Shown in pieces: positions 4,763-6,964 of a stretch of 6,964 bases of DNA. Position 1 is the stretch's first letter. Every line of letters begins with the position of its first letter. This DNA is from Oscillospiraceae bacterium (GTDB lineage Bacteria > Bacillota_A > Clostridia > Oscillospirales > Ruminococcaceae). The notes under the pieces were generated by a model that made no database searches, was not told where the DNA came from, and saw only the letters and a list, made by a program, of their open reading frames with translations. The position numbers and the translations under genes were made by a program. Location: contig JAFSHE010000151.1 in the NCBI GenBank assembly GCA_017440445.1, positions 1 to 6,964 of the forward strand, read 5' to 3'.

Positions 4763-6964
4763 ATGGAAGATAATCACGATAAGAATAACGATACTGTCGG
4801 CAGAGATACGGAAGTAGCTCCCGAAGCGTCCTCCGTACAAAAGCCGAAGCTGCCGAAATGGGTGATAGCTGTCCTCAGTGTTATGGGCGTTGCAATAGTA
4901 GGTCTTACGGTCGCACTGATAGTTACCAACTCAAACAACGCTGTTCCTGTTTCAAATGATAGCAGTATAGTTGAAGATAATTCATCAGCGTCCGTAACGG
5001 ATACGTTGTCATCGGAAGTGGATAAGGAAAGTGTTCCGATAGAGGTAACAGATGCTGCATCGGGATCGGAGTCGCAGCCCAAGCCTCAGGAGCAACCATC
5101 TCAGCCGCAGGAGCAGCCGTCCGAGCCACAGGATAACACATCTCAGACGACCTCATCTGATGAGAATGAACAACCTGTCAGCACGACCGCTCAGAGCAGT
5201 TCGGTTTCGGAGCAGACAAAGCCTCAGGAGCAGACAAAGCCTGTCACCACGACCGCAAAGCCGTCCGCTCCCGAGCCTGTCGAGGCAGACATGCTGCTTG
5301 AATATTCCATCGACAATTCGTGGGAGAGTACGGGCGAGCTTATGTACGGCATACAGTTCGGTATCACCAATAACAGCGGAAGCGGCATAAGCGGCTGGGA
5401 GCTTGTTATGGAGATAGACGGATTAAGCTCCTGTCAGGGATGGAACGGTACATATACCACAAACGGAAATATTCTGACCATATCCAATGCCGAGTACAAC
5501 GGTGATATAAGCAACGGCGGAACTATCGTAGTGGGATGCAATCTCGGCACTACAAAAAGCTTCCGTGTTAAAAGTGCGAAGGTGAATGGTATCTCCTGCG
5601 TGATAAAAGAGGGATATGTAAACCAGAACGATCAGAACAACCAGAATAACCAGAACGATCAGAATAACAACGGTCAGCAGAACAACAACGGCAATCAGAA
5701 TAACAATCAGAATCCGAACACGCCCGCAGATATAAGCGAGCTGCTTCAGCGCTCCGAGGACGCTGTACAGGGTGACGACTGGCTGTTTACCGACGGAAAC
5801 AGGATAGTTGACAAAAACGGCAAGCGGGTATGGCTGACAGGTGTGAACTGGTTTGGATATAATACAGGCACAAACACTTTCGACGGACTGTGGAACAGTC
5901 AGCTTGAGCCTTCTGTCAAGGCGATAGCAGACCACGGCTTCAATCTTATACGTGTTCCGATATCCGCAGAGCTTATCAATCAGTGGGCGGCGGGAGAGTA
6001 TCCTAAGGCTAACTACAACAATGCTTATAATACCGCCCTCAATGACATGAACAGCCTTCAGATATTTGAGTATTTCCTGAAGCTTGCGGAGGAGAACGGC
6101 ATAAAGGTAATGCCTGATATCCACAGTGCTGAAACCAATGCATCGGGTCATAATGTAAATCTGTGGTACACATCCAAGGTATCCGTGGAGGCCTTCTATT
6201 CCGCACTTGAATGGATGGCAGACAGGTACAAGAACAACGATACTATAATCGCATACGACCTGAAGAACGAGCCTCACGGCAAGCCCTACGAGGGTGACGC
6301 AGCGGCAATATGGAACGATTCCACCGACGCAAACAACTGGAAGCATGTAGCGGAGACCGCAGCGGCAAGGATACTCGCTAAAAATCCCAATGTGCTTATT
6401 CTTGTGGAGGGTACTGAGATATATCCCATCGACCTTGCAAGCAACTCTGATTACCATTCTACCAATGAAAAGGACTATTATTTCAACTGGTGGGGCGGAA
6501 ACCTCAGGGCTGTCAAAGACTATCCCATCAATTTAGGCAAGTATCAGAACAAGCTTGTTTATTCTCCGCACGACTATGGACCTACTGTATACAAGCAGCC
6601 GTGGTTTGAGGGAAGCTATAATTTCGATACGCTCATGCGTGACTGCTGGTATGACAACTGGTTCTATATCCATGAGGGAAATACTGCGCCGCTGCTTATC
6701 GGTGAATGGGGCGGTTTCATGAGAGAGCCGAACCTTACATGGATGACATACATGCGTAAGCTTATCAAGGATAACAAGCTTAATCACACCTTCTGGTGCT
6801 TCAATGCGAACTCAGGAGATTCAGGCGGACTTGTGCTTGATGACTTCAAGACATGGGACGAGGAGAAGTACGCCTTTGTAAAGGAAGTGCTGTGGCAGGA
6901 AAACGGAAAGTTCGTAGGACTTGACCATGCCATCCCCCTTGGCGATAACGGAATTACGCTGTCT
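4763..6964 (+). CDS. Membrane-anchored GH5 endoglucanase with CBM2-like module (3' end outside window)
   Basis: The frame is open for 734 codons to the window edge. Order: hydrophilic tail (1-32); hydrophobic helix (33-54) preceded by lysines and lacking a convincing signal-peptidase site, so probably an uncleaved anchor with the enzyme outside; Ser/Thr/Pro/Gln-rich stalk (about 56-173, with repeated PQEQPS near 108-120); CBM2-like cellulose-binding module (about 175-285, with aromatic NSWES and QGWNGTY stretches); Asn/Gln-rich linker (287-317); GH5 catalytic domain (about 340-711). GH5 landmarks are GVNWFGYNTG, Arg397 in LIRVPIS, His454 in DIHSAE, acid/base Glu503 in LKNEPHG, His603 and Tyr605 in SPHDYGP, nucleophile Glu648 in IGEWGG, and Trp678. 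These suggest endo-beta-1,4-glucanase activity; the opening resembles GH5 subfamily 1. The barrel is essentially complete, so few residues or one small module may be missing. No dockerin is seen up to the edge. It has its own promoter. Confidence 0.93.
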   Translation, partial: MEDNHDKNNDTVGRDTEVAPEASSVQKPKLPKWVIAVLSVMGVAIVGLTVALIVTNSNNAVPVSNDSSIVEDNSSASVTDTLSSEVDKESVPIEVTDAASGSESQPKPQEQPSQPQEQPSEPQDNTSQTTSSDENEQPVSTTAQSSSVSEQTKPQEQTKPVTTTAKPSAPEPVEADMLLEYSIDNSWESTGELMYGIQFGITNNSGSGISGWELVMEIDGLSSCQGWNGTYTTNGNILTISNAEYNGDISNGGTIVVGCNLGTTKSFRVKSAKVNGISCVIKEGYVNQNDQNNQNNQNDQNNNGQQNNNGNQNNNQNPNTPADISELLQRSEDAVQGDDWLFTDGNRIVDKNGKRVWLTGVNWFGYNTGTNTFDGLWNSQLEPSVKAIADHGFNLIRVPISAELINQWAAGEYPKANYNNAYNTALNDMNSLQIFEYFLKLAEENGIKVMPDIHSAETNASGHNVNLWYTSKVSVEAFYSALEWMADRYKNNDTIIAYDLKNEPHGKPYEGDAAAIWNDSTDANNWKHVAETAAARILAKNPNVLILVEGTEIYPIDLASNSDYHSTNEKDYYFNWWGGNLRAVKDYPINLGKYQNKLVYSPHDYGPTVYKQPWFEGSYNFDTLMRDCWYDNWFYIHEGNTAPLLIGEWGGFMREPNLTWMTYMRKLIKDNKLNHTFWCFNANSGDSGGLVLDDFKTWDEEKYAFVKEVLWQENGKFVGLDHAIPLGDNGITLS
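5075..5281 (+). repeat. Pro/Gln/Ser/Thr-rich stalk coding region
   Basis: This codes for a low-complexity extracellular spacer (residues 105-173) between membrane anchor and binding module. A PQEQPS hexad is repeated with variation, followed by Ser/Thr-rich and KPQEQTKP-like stretches. Such stalks usually span the cell wall and are often glycosylated. Confidence 0.7.
5621..5713 (+). repeat. Asn/Gln-rich linker with imperfect DNA repeats
   Basis: This codes for residues 287-317, made almost only of Asn, Gln, Asp and Gly, between the CBM2-like and GH5 domains. A 21-base unit coding NQNDQNN occurs at 5621-5641 and again at 5648-5668 with 20 of 21 bases identical (period 27), followed by looser AAC/CAG-rich copies. 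The tract could expand or contract by slippage. Confidence 0.75.

Noticed and set aside
5423..6457. 344-codon open frame on the minus strand
   Set aside because: It lies exactly antisense to the CBM2-like and GH5 coding sequence, whose motifs and catalytic residues are clear. The antisense product shows no recognisable domain, so it is a codon-bias shadow.

Overview
The window looks like chromosome from a fibre-degrading Gram-positive anaerobe, most plausibly a Ruminococcus-like member of the Clostridia. This is inferred from AAGGAG-type ribosome binding sites, sigma-A promoters with extended -10 boxes, moderate GC in genes against AT-rich gaps, and a modular cellulase with Asn/Gln-rich linkers. 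The species cannot be fixed from the sequence alone.

Three substantial genes, all on the + strand, are separated by their own terminators and promoters, so they look like neighbouring single-gene units rather than one operon. (1) 46-1740 is a cyclic-di-GMP signalling protein. Its EAL phosphodiesterase domain keeps every catalytic residue, while its GGDEF domain is degenerate (GGDNF, metal-ligand Asp replaced by Asn). A strong intrinsic terminator follows. (2) 2670-4583 encodes a membrane chemoreceptor (MCP) with an extracellular Cache-type sensor, HAMP and a canonical signalling tip. Its frame is cut by an in-frame TAG at 4389-4391, which is immediately followed by an in-frame ATG. The last 63 codons are therefore either lost, made separately or reached by readthrough. 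A terminator follows. (3) 4763 to the window edge encodes a GH5 endoglucanase. It has a short cytoplasmic tail, one N-terminal membrane anchor, a Pro/Gln/Ser/Thr-rich stalk, a CBM2-like cellulose-binding module, an Asn/Gln-rich linker and a near-complete GH5 barrel. The gene is open at the 3' edge.

The roughly 880-base gap between genes 1 and 2 (1793-2669) holds no convincing large gene. It contains a second terminator-like hairpin at 1932-1981, short direct repeats, a 32-codon ORF with a good ribosome binding site at 2316-2414, and one strong and one weaker promoter ahead of the chemoreceptor.

Taken together, the genes cover second-messenger turnover, environmental sensing and surface-tethered cellulose breakdown. 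A functional link (sensing and holding on to plant fibre) is possible but rests only on proximity. I see no RNA genes, CRISPR arrays, insertion sequences or attachment sites. The clearest oddity is the in-frame amber codon in the chemoreceptor.
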